The notes: generated by a model not told the origin, from the letters alone. A stretch of DNA of 64,000 nt from Flaccisagitta enflata (GCA_965153355.1 OZ231127.1:15500001-15564000), one strand, 5' to 3'; numbered from the stretch's first letter, positions 1 through 12,418 are shown. Translations and numbers: made by a program.

Positions 1-1
1 G

Positions 2-817
2 AACTTGGAAAAAGCGCGACCAAGAGTGCCATACCAGTCATTGACGCCCACAGATTACATCGTCTTGAAACGGAGATTTTTGGAGGCGGCAAATAACAAG
101 GGAATTACGGAAATGGACATGATTTTGGAGTTACCACATTGGTTTAGTGGCCCTGTAGCTGATGTCATCATGACGGCAACAATTGGCGTGACAGCAGAAA
201 CTGCCGCCTTTGAGTTGGAGCAGTGTTTCAAACGGATGGATACGATATTCCAGGGGAACTCAAGTACGGTTGGCGCTCTGCTTGATGGAATTGCATCCGC
301 TCCTCCAATTGCAGATCATGATTACAAGGCCCATTTTCTCCTATACGCGGAATTGCTGAAGGCTGAAAAGGTGGCGATGGTGTGTGGAGAAGGAGAGGAG
401 TGTCATAATGATAATAGACTTCGTCTCATCCTCAATAATCGTCTCCCTCATCTCGCGGACAAATTTTGGACGGAAAGCTTTGAATCGGAAATGAGTGGCC
501 GGGGTAGCTATAACTACCGTAATTTGGTAGAATTGGTGGAGCGATGGGCAATGATTAACAGGAATTGTGGGCAGACACCGCCCGACGAGCATTCAACGAT
601 ATGTGGGGTTTGTGACCATTCCCACCCCACTTCTCAATGTACCATTTTGATGGAAATTCCCGTCGACTCACGAGTGGACATTTTATCAAAACGCGATCTC
701 TGCTACCATTGTCTGACTAAAGGCCACACTGCCAAATACTGCGACAACAAACCAACGTGCCAAATATGTGGACGAGCCCACGCAACCATCCTCCACGGCC
801 GCAGTTTTAATCAATGA
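2..817 (+). CDS. BEL/Pao-like retrotransposon Gag, 5'-partial
   Basis: The frame is open to the left edge, so the true start lies outside the window; the first codons seen are non-ATG and position 2 is simply the first complete codon. About 270 residues are visible, numbered here from the TTG at 5-7. The first ~185 look like the helical Gag (DUF1759-type) region of BEL/Pao elements, with a LP...L...W stretch near 147-155. The C-terminal part is Cys/His-rich: a knuckle-like C200-x2-C203...H207...C212, a canonical CCHC knuckle C233-x2-C236-x4-H241-x4-C246, then C252-x2-C255...H264. This order is typical of BEL/Pao Gag, which binds the element RNA and forms particles in the cytoplasm. No aspartic protease or reverse transcriptase follows the TGA at 815-817, so this is a fragment, a Gag-only copy or a decayed element. 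Family assignment rests on motif pattern only. Confidence 0.75.
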   Translation, partial: NLEKARPRVPYQSLTPTDYIVLKRRFLEAANNKGITEMDMILELPHWFSGPVADVIMTATIGVTAETAAFELEQCFKRMDTIFQGNSSTVGALLDGIASAPPIADHDYKAHFLLYAELLKAEKVAMVCGEGEECHNDNRLRLILNNRLPHLADKFWTESFESEMSGRGSYNYRNLVELVERWAMINRNCGQTPPDEHSTICGVCDHSHPTSQCTILMEIPVDSRVDILSKRDLCYHCLTKGHTAKYCDNKPTCQICGRAHATILHGRSFNQ

Positions 818-1500
818 GCCATTCTTACCGTCCAAATTGTCTTCCACTTCGCCTCATTTCCGCTTGTGCGCCCTCATGTCCTTACAAGTCACGTGATTAT
901 GAACAGACGCGTCCCCAGCTCTTTGGTGGTATTCCATTGTCCGGTGGAGTGGCCCTCGACAGCTGGATTTTGGATATTGGCGATGGGATGCAGTTCAATG
1001 CATTCCATATCAACACTTCTAAAACGGATAAGTTTAATTGAAAGAGTGATTGACATTGATGATTGCTTGACTATGTTTATACATATATACTGTGTCAATT
1101 CGCTTCAATGCATATCCCTTTCTTTTCCCGCTCCTTATCTGTTTGGTGTTATGATAACGTTTTTTTCGTCCTCTGTTTGTGTGTTTCTTTATATTCACCC
1201 TACAGTAGCTTCCGGACGTTTTTCTCATTTGCTCGAGTGCGGGCACGATCGCTTCCGGTCCACGCAGGAAGAATGATGGCGGCGCCCGTCGTCTCGATTC
1301 GTTTCCAAGATGGCGCCGATCTATCTCCTTTCCTCCGTCTTCTCCTCCTCCTCATCCATTGGCTACGTCTCGCTACTTTCGATGGGAGTGGAGGATCCTC
1401 CGGCAGTCGAGTTTCGCGCCTCTTCTTCGTCGTTTTTTTTAGGTGATGTGGGGATTCTGATTGCGCGTGTGGGTGTGTGTATGGAAGTGTGGGTGTGCTT
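818..1500. other. Non-coding stretch after the Gag frame
   Basis: No protease, reverse transcriptase, integrase or RNase H motif was seen on either strand. A 75-codon frame overlaps the Gag stop (ATG at 814-816) but resembles nothing recognised. A GC-richer patch with repeated GATGGCG/AAGATGGCG lies at 1270-1325. Confidence 0.5.
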
Positions 1501-1795
1501 CTTGGTCTCTCTCATTCTTTTTGTCGTTCTGTTTCTTGCTCTATCGTTCTGTCTCGTTCTCTGTTGTTTTCTCCCGTTCTCTCTCTCGGTCTCTTTCTCG
1601 TTCTCTTTCTTGTTCTCTTTCTCGTTTTCTTTCTTGCTCTCTTTCTCGTCTTTTTCCCTCGTTTTCTCCTGTTCTCTTCTTGTTTTCCGTTTTCTCTGCC
1701 GTGTCTTTTTTCGTTCTTTTTTCCCGTTTTTTTTTTTTTTTTTTTTTTGTTTTTTTCCTCTCTCTCGTTTCCTGTTTTACGCCTTGCGTTTTTAA
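1501..1795. repeat. Pyrimidine-rich tract, (CTTT/CTCTTT)n
   Basis: Almost only C and T on the + strand, built of degenerate TCTCTTTCTCG-like units and ending in a poly-T run near 1728-1748. Open frames through it are low-complexity artefacts. Confidence 0.85.
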
Positions 1796-3529
1796 GGTGT
1801 TGATCTTATGTTTGGATTATCATTGATCAATAATTATTATTGAATTTCGTTGTCATTTTGCGTATCGCGTTTTTACTAGGAAATTATCCTTATCGTTTTG
1901 CGTTTTGCGTTCTTATCCCGTGTTAACGTGTTATCTACACGTTTATTTTGGTTTTAATTATTCATTTTAGGTGTAATGTTGTTTCTGTCATTGCTGTTTA
2001 TTAATCCCTGATGTGTTTCTGGTCACGTCCCATGTCTGGAAACACCACAAGGTCCCAAACCCCCCTTCCCCCCCCCTACCCCCTCTTTAATTAGGCAAAT
2101 GCTCCTCAACGCCGGCTCTCTCGTGTCTCGTCTTGGCTGCCATGGCGGAATTGACTCTTTCGTGCGGGCGATCAAGTCAATTGCCAATTTGGCAGCAGCC
2201 CTTGACTACTCAATGACCCATATATCTCAGCAGAAAGAAGCCTCATCTACTCGCGAGTAAAAATACTCCCGGACAGCGTCGTGGTTGGGGTAGTTGTGTA
2301 TCTGTTGAGTGGTGGGGAAGAAGGTCAAGGAGGAGATTGAGAGAAATGCGCGTTAAAATGTCCCCTCATTGAGTCCCTCTCCCTCCTGTCTTGTTGGGTA
2401 AGTCCGTATGGTGGGTTATCCTCTCACCACTGGCGTAGATGGATTCTTGGGTATGTTTCAGGCCTCCTTGGTCATTAGTCGTTGGTCATACCCCTTGAGT
2501 CAGTCCGTCTTATTCTCTGCCCTAGTGGTGGCGCTTCAATGCCCCAAGGTTGCCATTTAAGCTGCCGCATTTCCATTGACAGTAACGTTGGCGGAAAGAA
2601 AAAAGCTGGAACCGCGCCCAAGGCCGTGGCGCCCCCGAGGGCGGGGATTAGGTACTGGCCCTTTAGACAATGGGAGGTGGGTCTTGAGGGGGGCAGGGGT
2701 AGTATGCATTTTAACTAACTCTCGTTTGGAATTTTGCTTTTATGTAGTAGCTGTAGCCTTGTCGCCAATTTTGTCCTTTGGGTAGCATGGTCGGGTAAGG
2801 GGACGGGAAGGGGGTGTTTGTCCATTGAGCAAGCTGCAGAGCAGTAGCACCTTTCGTCCCCAGGGGGGGAATGCATGGGTGGTGTGTGCTGTTTCGTTGT
2901 ATGTCCCCATCCTTATCCGATCCCCTTTTTTTTTTATTAGTGCTATCCTTAGATTTTGCCCCTCTTGAAACTTTTTTTGGAAAAATTTTTTAAATTAAAA
3001 AATTGCCCGGGAGTTTTGGAAATGCGTCTTTTGTTTCTCGTTTCCATTTTTTGTCACATGCATTGCCCTTTTTAATTTTTCCCGTCCGTAGTCTTACGGA
3101 GTTGATTTTTATTCTCTGTCGCTTCTTCGCTGCTGAAAATATGTGCGCGTTTTTTATCATTTTTTCCTTGTATTTTTATCGTTTTCGCGTCGTTTTATCG
3201 TTGTCGCGTCGTTTTTATCGTTTTAGTCGCGTATTGTCTCAACTGTGGGATCATGTATTAATTTTTTCCCTCTTTCTTGTTCAATTTAGAGCCTTTTTGT
3301 GAGAGGTGTGGTGGCAAACTTTCCATTAATTTATTTTACTAAATCAAAATAGACACATTGGCGGCGATGTAGAATTACAATGGAAGTTCTCATTTCCCAC
3401 ACGCCTCAACATGCAAATTAGGCAGAAAAAGGACGTGTTCACGCTAAGCTAAATAGACAAGCAATCGCCAAAAGCGTGAACTGGCGGCAGAAACCATGTC
3501 GCAATCTCACAGTGAGAGACGGACAGGGT
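1796..3529. other. Intergenic, no gene recognised
   Basis: AT-rich to about 2000, then mixed composition with C runs near 2060-2085 and G-rich stretches near 2630-2870. Nothing resembles a conserved protein. It could hold LTR or untranslated retroelement sequence given the Gag upstream, but no second LTR copy is present to prove it. Confidence 0.4.
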
Positions 3530-3740
3530 CCTCAAAGGGCCGATGTCCCGTGGACACAGGGATGAATTGCCTCAGATGCACCACGAGGGGCCATCGATAT
3601 GGTTAAGGAGAAAATGGAGCTGGGAGTCAGCTGATTTCAGGCCTGCGGAGTTTGATTTTTGACTGGAGAGGGTTGATTTTAGGTCTAAGAGGGCTGATAT
3701 CAAACCTTTGAATTGACGATGAAAAGAGGATGAAGTGGAA
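3530..3740 (+). repeat. Decayed family-C-like copy
   Basis: Begins with a GGCCGATGTCCCGTGG segment resembling the GGACGATGTCC start of the better copy at 61970-62510, followed by degenerate ~20-bp units (GGGCTGATTTCAGGCCT-like). Both ends are unclear. Confidence 0.45.
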
Positions 3741-4339
3741 TTCGGCATCCTCTTGAGTTCTCTTTGCTGTTCAAAGAAAAACCAAATGATTTAATACTGC
3801 AGTACTTAGAAATACTGTATTATCTGAAATCAGAGCCTTGGGTGCTTCAGTTATTTGAGATGCGTTTTATATCATTGATTTCAGTGATAAGCATCTTCTG
3901 ATTCGAGCAAGAGTAGGAGTCAACCTTCTAGATTACCAGAATAAATGATTGTATCCAGTCTCGCCTAATTAACTTGGGGTATAATTAAGTGCTTTGACGG
4001 ACAAACCATGCTTTCATTCGTTTTTCTAATCTTTTTTTTACTTGAAAGGAGGGGGCGTTGATTGAAATGGGGAGGGGGGGGGCGATAAGTACAGGAAATA
4101 CGGTATTTTATGTTGACCCGATAAACATCTTCAATTCGTTCCTATTGGCCCTCTTCTTTTTATTCTCTTTTTTTCTTTTTTTTTGCGTTTTGCCATTACC
4201 ACAAAATGGGTTCCTGTCTTCATCTCTGGCCTCCCATTTCGATGCTTTGGTGAAGATCGTTTGTCGACCTTCCTTCTCTTTTGCATTACGCAGGCCGAAG
4301 TGCTTGGTATAATTGTTATTCCTGAATATACAATGGTTC
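3741..4339. other. Intergenic, no gene recognised
   Basis: AT-rich unique-looking sequence with a G run at about 4070-4082 and a T-rich patch at 4155-4185. No supported feature. Confidence 0.4.
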
Positions 4340-4445
4340 AATTTTTATTCTTTGGCTTCACTGCCCCTGCCCAAGTGCTCCAGTAACTCAAATTTTGCCC
4401 CTACCCACCTGCACGCGACTGGGGTATCTGTGTATCCGGCCTTCT
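4340..4445 (-). mobile_element. Family A fragment (5' half)
   Basis: On the minus strand it reads GGCCGGATACACAGATACCCC, then AGTCGCGTGCAGGTGGG and GGGCAGGGGCAGTGAAGCC, the usual 5' module of family A. The tetranucleotide block and 3' hairpin are missing. Confidence 0.7.
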
Positions 4446-5049
<604 letters not shown>

Positions 5050-5263
5050 CAACAAGTGACGCGGGGTCACAATATTGTTTCGGACATCCAACCCCCATCC
5101 ACACCCCAACCCTCATCCTACACACGCAAACATACATAAAAATTATCAAAAATGGTTGTTTCTCCACTTTTCAACTGGATGATCCCGTACCAACGGATGG
5201 ACCAACGGACGGGCCGATAGACGGACAAAGCCTCTGATAAAGTTGCTTGTCCGCAAGTAAAAA
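5050..5263 (+). mobile_element. Family A element, GACGCGGGGTCAC subfamily
   Basis: Starts AACAAGTGACGCGGGGTCAC, as do 18210-18427 and 56857-57073, continues with CATCCAACCCCCATCC, CTCCACTTTTCAACT and a GGAC/CAAC/GGGC tetranucleotide block, and ends in the hairpin ACTTGCGGACAAGCAACT (read on the minus strand) plus AAAAA. No coding capacity; presumed to be moved in trans. Confidence 0.8.
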
Positions 5264-5569
5264 TGAAGAGGCAGGCATGCACATACACACGCAAAGTCAC
5301 ACGCGCACTATCACGAACACACACGAAGATACACAGGTAAAGAAATGAACGCCATAAAAAGAAGGGACAACAAAGGAGATGGAGAAAGGACTTTGAGAGA
5401 AAAAGGAACAGGAATCGAACAAGAAGGCTGAAAAGAAAAGTGAAAGCAAATGCCAGAAAAAGAAAGAAGAAAAAAAAAAAAAAAAAAAAAAAAAAGAACC
5501 GAGAAAAGCTCCTTCAGTAATGGACTGGGGTATAAAGGATTCGGATGAGGTTTTTGGTTTCTTCCTTTT
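5264..5569. other. A-rich spacer with poly-A run
   Basis: Purine-rich sequence with a ~27-bp A run near 5469-5495 and CACACGCA repeats near 5280-5330. No gene. Confidence 0.5.
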
Positions 5570-6197
5570 TTGGGCAACGGCCCCGGAGGGGCCGATGACC
5601 TATGATTCCACATAGGGCAATTTTCTCCGGTTTCCGTTTTCCGTCTGTCCGTCCGTCCGTCCATCCGTCCGTCCGTCCCCCCCTCCCCCAAGCCTCTCAG
5701 ACCCCAAATCAGGCCTTTTCGACTCCAAATCAGACCTTTCTGACCCCAAATCAGGCTTCTCAGACCTCAAATCAGGCCTCCCAGACCCCAAATCAGGCCT
5801 CCCAGACCCCAAATCAGGCCTCCCAGACCCCAGATCAGGCTTCTCAGACCCCATATTAGGCCTCTCAGATCCAAATCAGGCTTTAGACCCCATGTCAGGC
5901 TTTTCAGATTCCAAATTGGACCCCTCAGACCCAAATAAGGCCTTTAAGACCCCAAATCAAGCCTCTCAGACCCCAAACCACGCCTCTCACACCCTAAATC
6001 AGACCTTTCAGAGCCAAAATCAGGCCTCTCAGCCCTCCAAACCAGCCTCTCAAACTGGAGAAAATTGTCCTATGTGGAATCATAGGTCATCGGCCCCTCT
6101 GGGGCCGCTGCCCCTCTCATAATCTCATTCCCACACACACTAACTTAGGGGCATCGGGTACCGCTGACCATGTAACGCTTTTGCGACTTTTCCTCTT
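5570..6197 (+). mobile_element. Family C element with internal minisatellite
   Basis: Left arm GGGCAACGGCCCCGGAGGGG, then CGATGACCTATGATTCCACA and AATTTTCTCCGG; the same blocks recur inverted at 6055-6112 and end in GGGGCCGCTGCCC, giving roughly 60-bp inverted arms. Between them are a GTCC tetranucleotide run (5640-5680) and about 16 units of a ~21-bp minisatellite (consensus CAGACCCCAAATCAGGCCT). The right end continues GGTACCGCTGACCATGTAAC and GCTTTTGCGACT, the terminus shared with copies near 11545, 52235, 53166 and 26496. Confidence 0.8.
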
Positions 6198-6862
<665 letters not shown>

Positions 6863-6974
6863 CTCTCCTCTCTTTTTGGCACAAAGCCTCGAGTTCAGGT
6901 GATGGACGCCCCCAGAAAATGCTTCTCAGTTCTCACGCGCGATTAGTCGGCTTTGCCACCAACATCAGCGCCCG

Positions 6975-7340
6975 CAGTAAAATCAGTATTCTGTTGCTTG
7001 GTGGATGTCTTCAGTAGACTCGATGGTGCCTTTAGAAGCTTGGTTGGAGTCGGTAAAATCAGTATTCTGTTGCTTAGTTATCGTTATCAGTAGCCCGATG
7101 GTGCTTTCAGGAGCTTGATTGAAGTCAGTGAAATAAAGTAGCCAGTCACTTAAATATCACTGTTATCAGATTGGTTAAAGTCAGTAAAATTAATAATACG
7201 TTGCTGGGTATATATTATCAGTAGCCTTGATAGTGTCGCTAGTAGCTTGGTCGAAGTTGATAAAATCAGTATTACTTTGCTTGCCAGTGGGCTTGATTGT
7301 ATCGTCAGTGGCTTGGTATGTAAAATCAGTACTCACTAGT
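6975..7340 (+). repeat. Degenerate ~76-bp tandem repeat
   Basis: GTAAAATCAGTATTCTGTTG recurs near 6976 and 7052, with more diverged versions to about 7340, each followed by CAGTAG..GATGGTGC..AGCTTGGTTG..GTC. At least four decayed units. No stable reading frame. Confidence 0.65.
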
Positions 7341-8260
7341 CACTATTCAATTGTTTGGTTGACGTCATCTTTTGCTTTGATGGCATCAGTAGAAGCTTCA
7401 TTTTTACTAGCTTTGTTGGTGTTGTGGTTATCTTGTTTGAAGTCATTGCAGTTAGAATTAAAAGCTTGGATGACCTTAGTCGTATTGGCACTTAACAGCC
7501 TAAGAGGATTGTTGGCTAATTCATTGACGTGAATACAGTTGAACCCTGCAAGGGACCAAGAAATTTTATCCGTTTAATGCGGATTTTTGTTATTGCCAAC
7601 AGTCTGTATATAGTTCTACATCCCCCCCGTGGGGAGGGGGAGAAACTTATTAAAGGGTTTGGAGATGGGTAAGGAAATCTAAAGGAGAAAAAAGGGAGAG
7701 AGAAAAAAAGAAAATTTTGGGAATATAAAACTTTTGGCAGTACCAACTCATAAAAACTAATTAGTAAAACACAATTTAGAATTATTTGAACCTTAAAAAC
7801 ACTATTACATTTTATTGTGCGACGCGACACATTGCGGAGAAGAAAATCAAGGGCACGGGGAAAAATCAAAGGTCATAGAACTTTATACGCCCCTGCAACA
7901 GAGAAAATGAAAAGAAATAACACAAAAGGTGTAAGATTCTGTACCTATTAAAGGCAGATTTCCATTGTTCCTGGGTGCGTTACCCTAATACTTATAGCGC
8001 AGTGTAACTGTGTGCACGACCTTAGAGGGTGGTAGTAAAATCAGCCTGTGCCTCCACTTAAGCCTCGTATGATGAAAAATGAGTTTCGAATTTCAGTTGA
8101 AAAGTACTGAAGTCTGATAGACAGCCGTCAGTGCCAGTGGGGAAATGACTGCAATTTTCTCCCTACGGTTGATGGATGAGAAACATAATCCTCATAACAT
8201 GCCGTGTCTCTTTACCAACTTGGTACACGAGGAGTTTGTTTAAAGCTGTAACAATCAGCA
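7341..8260. other. Intergenic, no gene recognised
   Basis: AT-rich, unique-looking. A C run followed by CGTGGGGAGGGGG at 7622-7640 is the only compositional feature noted. Confidence 0.4.
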
Positions 8261-8329
8261 ACAACGACAACAACAACAACATTATTGCTTATGATAATTC
8301 ATTAGCAACAACAAAATCATTATTAGCAA

Positions 8330-8391
<62 letters not shown>

Positions 8392-8512
8392 CAACAACAA
8401 CATTAACAACAACAACCACAACCACAACAATAACCACCACAACCACCACAACAACCACAACCACCACAACAACCACAACCACCACAACCACCACAACCAC
8501 AACAATAACAAT

Positions 8513-8577
<65 letters not shown>

Positions 8578-8635
8578 CCACAACCACAATCACAATCACA
8601 ACCACAACAACAACCACAACCAGAACAACAACATC
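8261..8635 (+). repeat. (CAA)n / (CCACAA)n microsatellite
   Basis: Two long CAA blocks (8335-8397 and 8515-8576) flank a middle block of ACCACAACC units. Poly-Leu and poly-Val translations are artefacts. Confidence 0.95.
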
Positions 8636-8665
8636 ATTATCATAAGCGATAATGATTAGTTAGTT

Positions 8666-9238
8666 AACAAGGCCAACACCTATAAGTCGCGTGCGAGACA
8701 TAAACAACTGAATTGACCTGACTCCTTATTGTATCTTTTTAAACAACATGACTGAATAGGGAGAAATATACGAAATGAAAAAAATGACCAGCAGACTTAA
8801 ACAAGCAGACTTAAACCAGCAGACTTAAACCAGCAGACTTAAAACCGCAGGCTTAAACCAGCAGACATAAACCAGCAGACTTTAACCAGCAGACTTTAAC
8901 CAGCAGACTCTAACCAGCAGACTTAAACCAGCAGACTTTAACCAGCAGACTTTAACCAGCAGACTTAAACCAGTAGATTTAAACCAGCAGACTTAAACCA
9001 GCAGACTTAAACCAGCAAACCAAAAAACAAAAAAAAAAAAAAAAAAAAAAACCAAAAAAACAAAAAACCAAAAAACCAAAAAACCAAAAAACCAAAAAAA
9101 AAAAACCCAAAAAACCAAAAAACCAAAAACCCCAAAAAACAAAAAAACAAAAAACCAAAAACCAAAAACACAAATGACCAAAACATAGCAAAAAACCATG
9201 TTAAAGGAACAAAAACCAAAAAAACAAAAACCAAAAAC

Positions 9239-9332
<94 letters not shown>

Positions 9333-9836
9333 AAAAAACCAAAAAACAAAAAAATTGAAAAACATAAATGACCAAAACATACCAAAAAACCATGTTAAAT
9401 GAACAAAAATGACCCAAAATGTCTCAAAGTGACCTAAAATGACTTAAAACCACTTTAAATGCCCAAAAACGACACAAATGACTTAAATAAACAAAGTGAC
9501 GTATATGATCAAAAATGACCAAAAATAACAAAAAGCAACCAAAAATGACCAAAAACAACAACAAAAAATGACTCAAAATAACCCCAGACGACCCAAAATG
9601 ACCAAAAATGACGCAAAAAAGCAAAGTGTTACCGACTGACGGACCAACCAACAGACCGACTGAGTGAGGTAAATGATCAGAAATGACCAAAAATGACTAA
9701 AAGCAACCCAAAATGACCAAAAACGACGCAAAAAAGCTAAGTGTTACCAACCGACGGACCGACCGACGGACCGACCGACGGACCGATGGACCGACCGACG
9801 GAGCGGGTTGTAGAGTCGCGTGCACGCGACTAAAAA
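8666..9836 (+). mobile_element. Family B element, expanded copy
   Basis: Begins AACAAGGCCAACACCTATA then AGTCGCGTGCGAGAC, and ends GGGTTGTAGAGTCGCG with the perfect palindrome AGTCGCGTGCACGCGACT (9814-9831) plus AAAAA. Inside, in order: a unique ~90-bp leader (TGACCTGACTCCTTATTGTA), a 14-bp array of AGCAGACTTAAACC (8790-9017), an A-rich CAAAAAACC region with a ~90-bp A run (9020-9355), an AAAATGACC array (9360-9760) and a GACC/GACG block (9745-9800). The minus-strand copy at 22686-25562 has the same order. No protein coding. Confidence 0.85.
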
Positions 9837-10001
9837 TCACAACATCACCGACGACACAAAGGAGATTGTTATCAACCCATTTTCAATTTTGCACATTTTT
9901 CACATTTTGTTGCTGCTGTGTGAAAAAAACTGTATATTCAGAACTAACGAGTTGTCGATGGGTTGTAAAAAATGGGCGCTCCTGCTTGCAAAGGCCGGCA
10001 A
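9837..10001. other. Spacer, nothing recognised
   Basis: Unique-looking sequence between the family B element and the GA microsatellite. Confidence 0.3.
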
Positions 10002-10043
10002 AGAGAGAGAGAGAGGGAGAGAGAGAGAGAAAAATAGAGAGAG

Positions 10044-10119
<76 letters not shown>
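10002..10119 (+). repeat. (GA)n microsatellite
   Basis: About 118 bp of GA with minor interruptions in the first 40 bp. Confidence 0.95.
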
Positions 10120-10120
<1 letters not shown>

Positions 10121-10204
10121 ACACATACGTTTCCTCTCTTCTGCCTAGATGGCGCATAATTATGGCGAGGTCTTTTGTTCCAAGGACATCGTAAAGCTTG
10201 GAAC

Positions 10205-11012
10205 ATTATGCGCGCCTTCGCATCTCTCTCCACCATCCGTTCAAACTACCGCCAGGTGGTTTTTAGTATTACTCTGAATTTTCTGCTCGTATTTACTCAG
10301 GATGGACTTCCTGAACTAGGATCCAGCTTCAAAGAAATCTTTCTTGTGGCGCCTTTTGAAAAAAATCAAAAATTGATAATTTTTCATCCTATATTGCACC
10401 CAGATTTTAGAGGGTTTTAAGAAAACTTTTTTAGATAGCATATTTGAATTCCTGATGAAATTTCCTTTCATTTGATAGGTCGCACTATATATTTTTCAAA
10501 AGAGAACAAATTTTCAATTTTTTAGCCACCGTTACTTTTTGCAACGGTGGCATAAAAACTAAAAATTTTATTTCTTTATAAAAATGTATAGTGCGACCTA
10601 TCAAACAAAATTTCATCAGGAATTCAGATATGCTGTCTAAAAGATCCTCTAACAACCCTAAAAATTCTGACTTCAAAATAAGAGAAAAAACGATCAATTT
10701 TAGATTTTTTTTAAAAGGCGCCACAAGAAAGATTTTTTTGAAGCTGGATTCTTGTTCAGGAGGTCCATATTTAGCGTAAACTAGCGGAAAATGAAGAGTA
10801 ATACTGAAAACCACCTGGCGGTAGTTTGAACGGATGGTGTCTCCCTCTTTGCCCTATCTCATGCCTGGTCTCCCGTAGTCCTGGCGCGCCTTCACGTCTC
10901 TCTCCCTCTTCGCCCTATCTCACGCCTAGTCTCCGGTAGTCCTGGCGCGCTTCCGCATCTCTCCCCCTCTTTGCCCTATCTCACGCCTGGTCTCCCGAAG
11001 TCCTAGCGCAAG
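10205..11012 (+). repeat. ~62-bp tandem satellite, interrupted by a foldback insertion
   Basis: Units such as GGCGCGCCTTCGCATCTCTC..CTCTTCGCCCTATCTCACGC..GGTCTCCCGTAGTCCT begin near 10209, 10882 and 10945. The first unit is split by the foldback element at 10231-10839 and resumes at 10840. Confidence 0.85.
10231..10839. mobile_element. Foldback (long-inverted-repeat) element, 609 bp
   Basis: Left and right arms of ~295 bp are inverted copies meeting around 10525-10555, where ACCGTTACTTTTTGCAACGGT forms the tip. The outer 33 bp (starting CACCATCCGTTCAAACTACC) match perfectly in inverse orientation. The element is flanked by TCTC at 10227-10230 and 10840-10843, and removing it with one TCTC restores the satellite unit seen at 10882-10945. 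It has no plausible protein. The superfamily is unassigned; the TIRs match nothing recalled with certainty. Confidence 0.9.
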
Positions 11013-11054
11013 AGGAAGTCCATCATTGTGTCAACGGGACTAGGAACAGGAAGA

Positions 11055-11545
11055 ATAGTTTTTGGGCAGCGGATCCGAAGGGGTCGATGATGACCTTATA
11101 TTTTGATAAATGCTGTTGAAATTGAGTTCAATTCTTTATATCTAGAAGAAGCCTCGAGGCCCATATCTCAGCCTCGAGGCCCATATCCCAGCCTCAAGGC
11201 CCAAATCCAAGTCTTGAGGCCCAAATCCCAACCTCAAGGCCCAAATCACATCTTAAGTCCAAAATCTCATTGCCTAGGCCCAAACCCTAGCCTTAAGGGA
11301 TTTGGGCCTCAAGACTGGGATTTGGGCCTTGGGGCTGGGATATGGGCCTCGAGGCTGAGATATGGGCCTGGAGGTTGGAGGGGAGGGGACGGAGGAGGAG
11401 AAGGAGAAGAAGGAGAAAATTCCCCTGTATGAAAGCATAGGTCATCGACCCCTTTGGGGCCGCTGCCCTGCTCGCACCCTCAACTACAATCATGACCTAC
11501 CTAAGCAGTGCACGGTACCGCTGACCGCCTAACGCTTTTGCGACT
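11055..11545 (+). mobile_element. Family C element with self-complementary minisatellite
   Basis: Left GGGCAGCGGATCCGAAGGGG, right GACCCCTTTGGGGCCGCTGCCC, then GGTACCGCTGACCGCCTAAC and GCTTTTGCGACTATT. The ~20-bp minisatellite runs as CCTCGAGGCCCATATCTCAG-type units to about 11290 and then as its reverse complement (GGGATTTGGGCCTCAAGACT) to 11370, so the middle is itself a large palindrome. A GGAGAAGGAGAAG purine stretch lies before the right arm. Confidence 0.8.
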
Positions 11546-12350
11546 ATTCATTTTAACTACAAGTTGTATTGACGTCAAACAACAAAACTCTAGATTGGTG
11601 AAGATTGCTTACCTTTACTAATTGGTTGCAAACTACAAACAGCATCTTGATTAACTATATTTTGAATTACAATTCATGCTTTAAATGGACAACAATCTTT
11701 TAATTCTCATACCCTTAATCTTTGAATCTTACAGCTCAGTATTTCCTTACTCATTTAAAGTTAGGTTGTATGAAAAGTGGAACAATATCCCTCACTATTC
11801 CCAAACTGAAATAAATGGAAGAGGGCCTTGTGAACCCTCACTGACTAGTTAACACGCGCACCAATCCTAGTTTTCCATAAAACAGAATCTGAAAAAAAAA
11901 CATTCCTTCTCAATCTAACCCAAAAGGAAACTGCTTACTTAAAGTAGCTAGGGTAATGATTGTTACTTTTGTAACCAAAATTCAAAAAATCACCCAAGGG
12001 CAACACGCGTATGTCATTTTAAGTGACTATATTTTGACTTCTGATTCATGCCGTCATGGAGTGCAACCTTTTCAATCCCGTGCTGATTCATGGCAACTGT
12101 CTAATCGTGCCGCGGTCAAGAACCACTTTGTCTCTTTCTGTCATTACGTCATTACGTCATGATTTGATTGGTTTCTTCGCGTCATTTACTCGTAATTTTC
12201 CTTCCTCCGTTACTCTTGTCTTTTGCCAAGCTATGGCCGAGATATTGTCTCTTGGGAACGAATGATTTTCAGCGATGGTGTCTGATTGCCTATCTGTTAC
12301 CGTTTCTTCTTTTGCTATGAAAACCTGTCTGTTGATTTGTCTGTCTGTCC

Positions 12351-12351
<1 letters not shown>
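11546..12351. other. Intergenic, no gene recognised
   Basis: AT-rich unique-looking sequence with scattered short frames and nothing conserved. Confidence 0.4.

Positions 12352-12418
<67 letters not shown>

Noticed and set aside
814-1041. 75-codon frame overlapping the Gag stop
   Set aside because: No protease or other recognised motif, and it runs into AT-rich sequence; treated as chance.
1310-1826. Leu/Ser/Phe-rich frames of 100-160 codons
   Set aside because: They translate a pyrimidine tract; three overlapping frames are open for the same reason.
3356-3375. TGGCGGCGATGTAG as a possible primer binding site after an LTR
   Set aside because: No paired LTR, no matching tRNA that can be checked here, and the Gag frame lies upstream rather than downstream.
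7541-7590. GTTGAACCCTGCAAGGGACC as a possible tRNA or Pol III promoter
   Set aside because: No acceptor stem or D arm could be drawn around it.
10175-10814. Similar small proteins read from both arms of the foldback
   Set aside because: The similarity follows from the inverted repeat; frames are short and not conserved in length.
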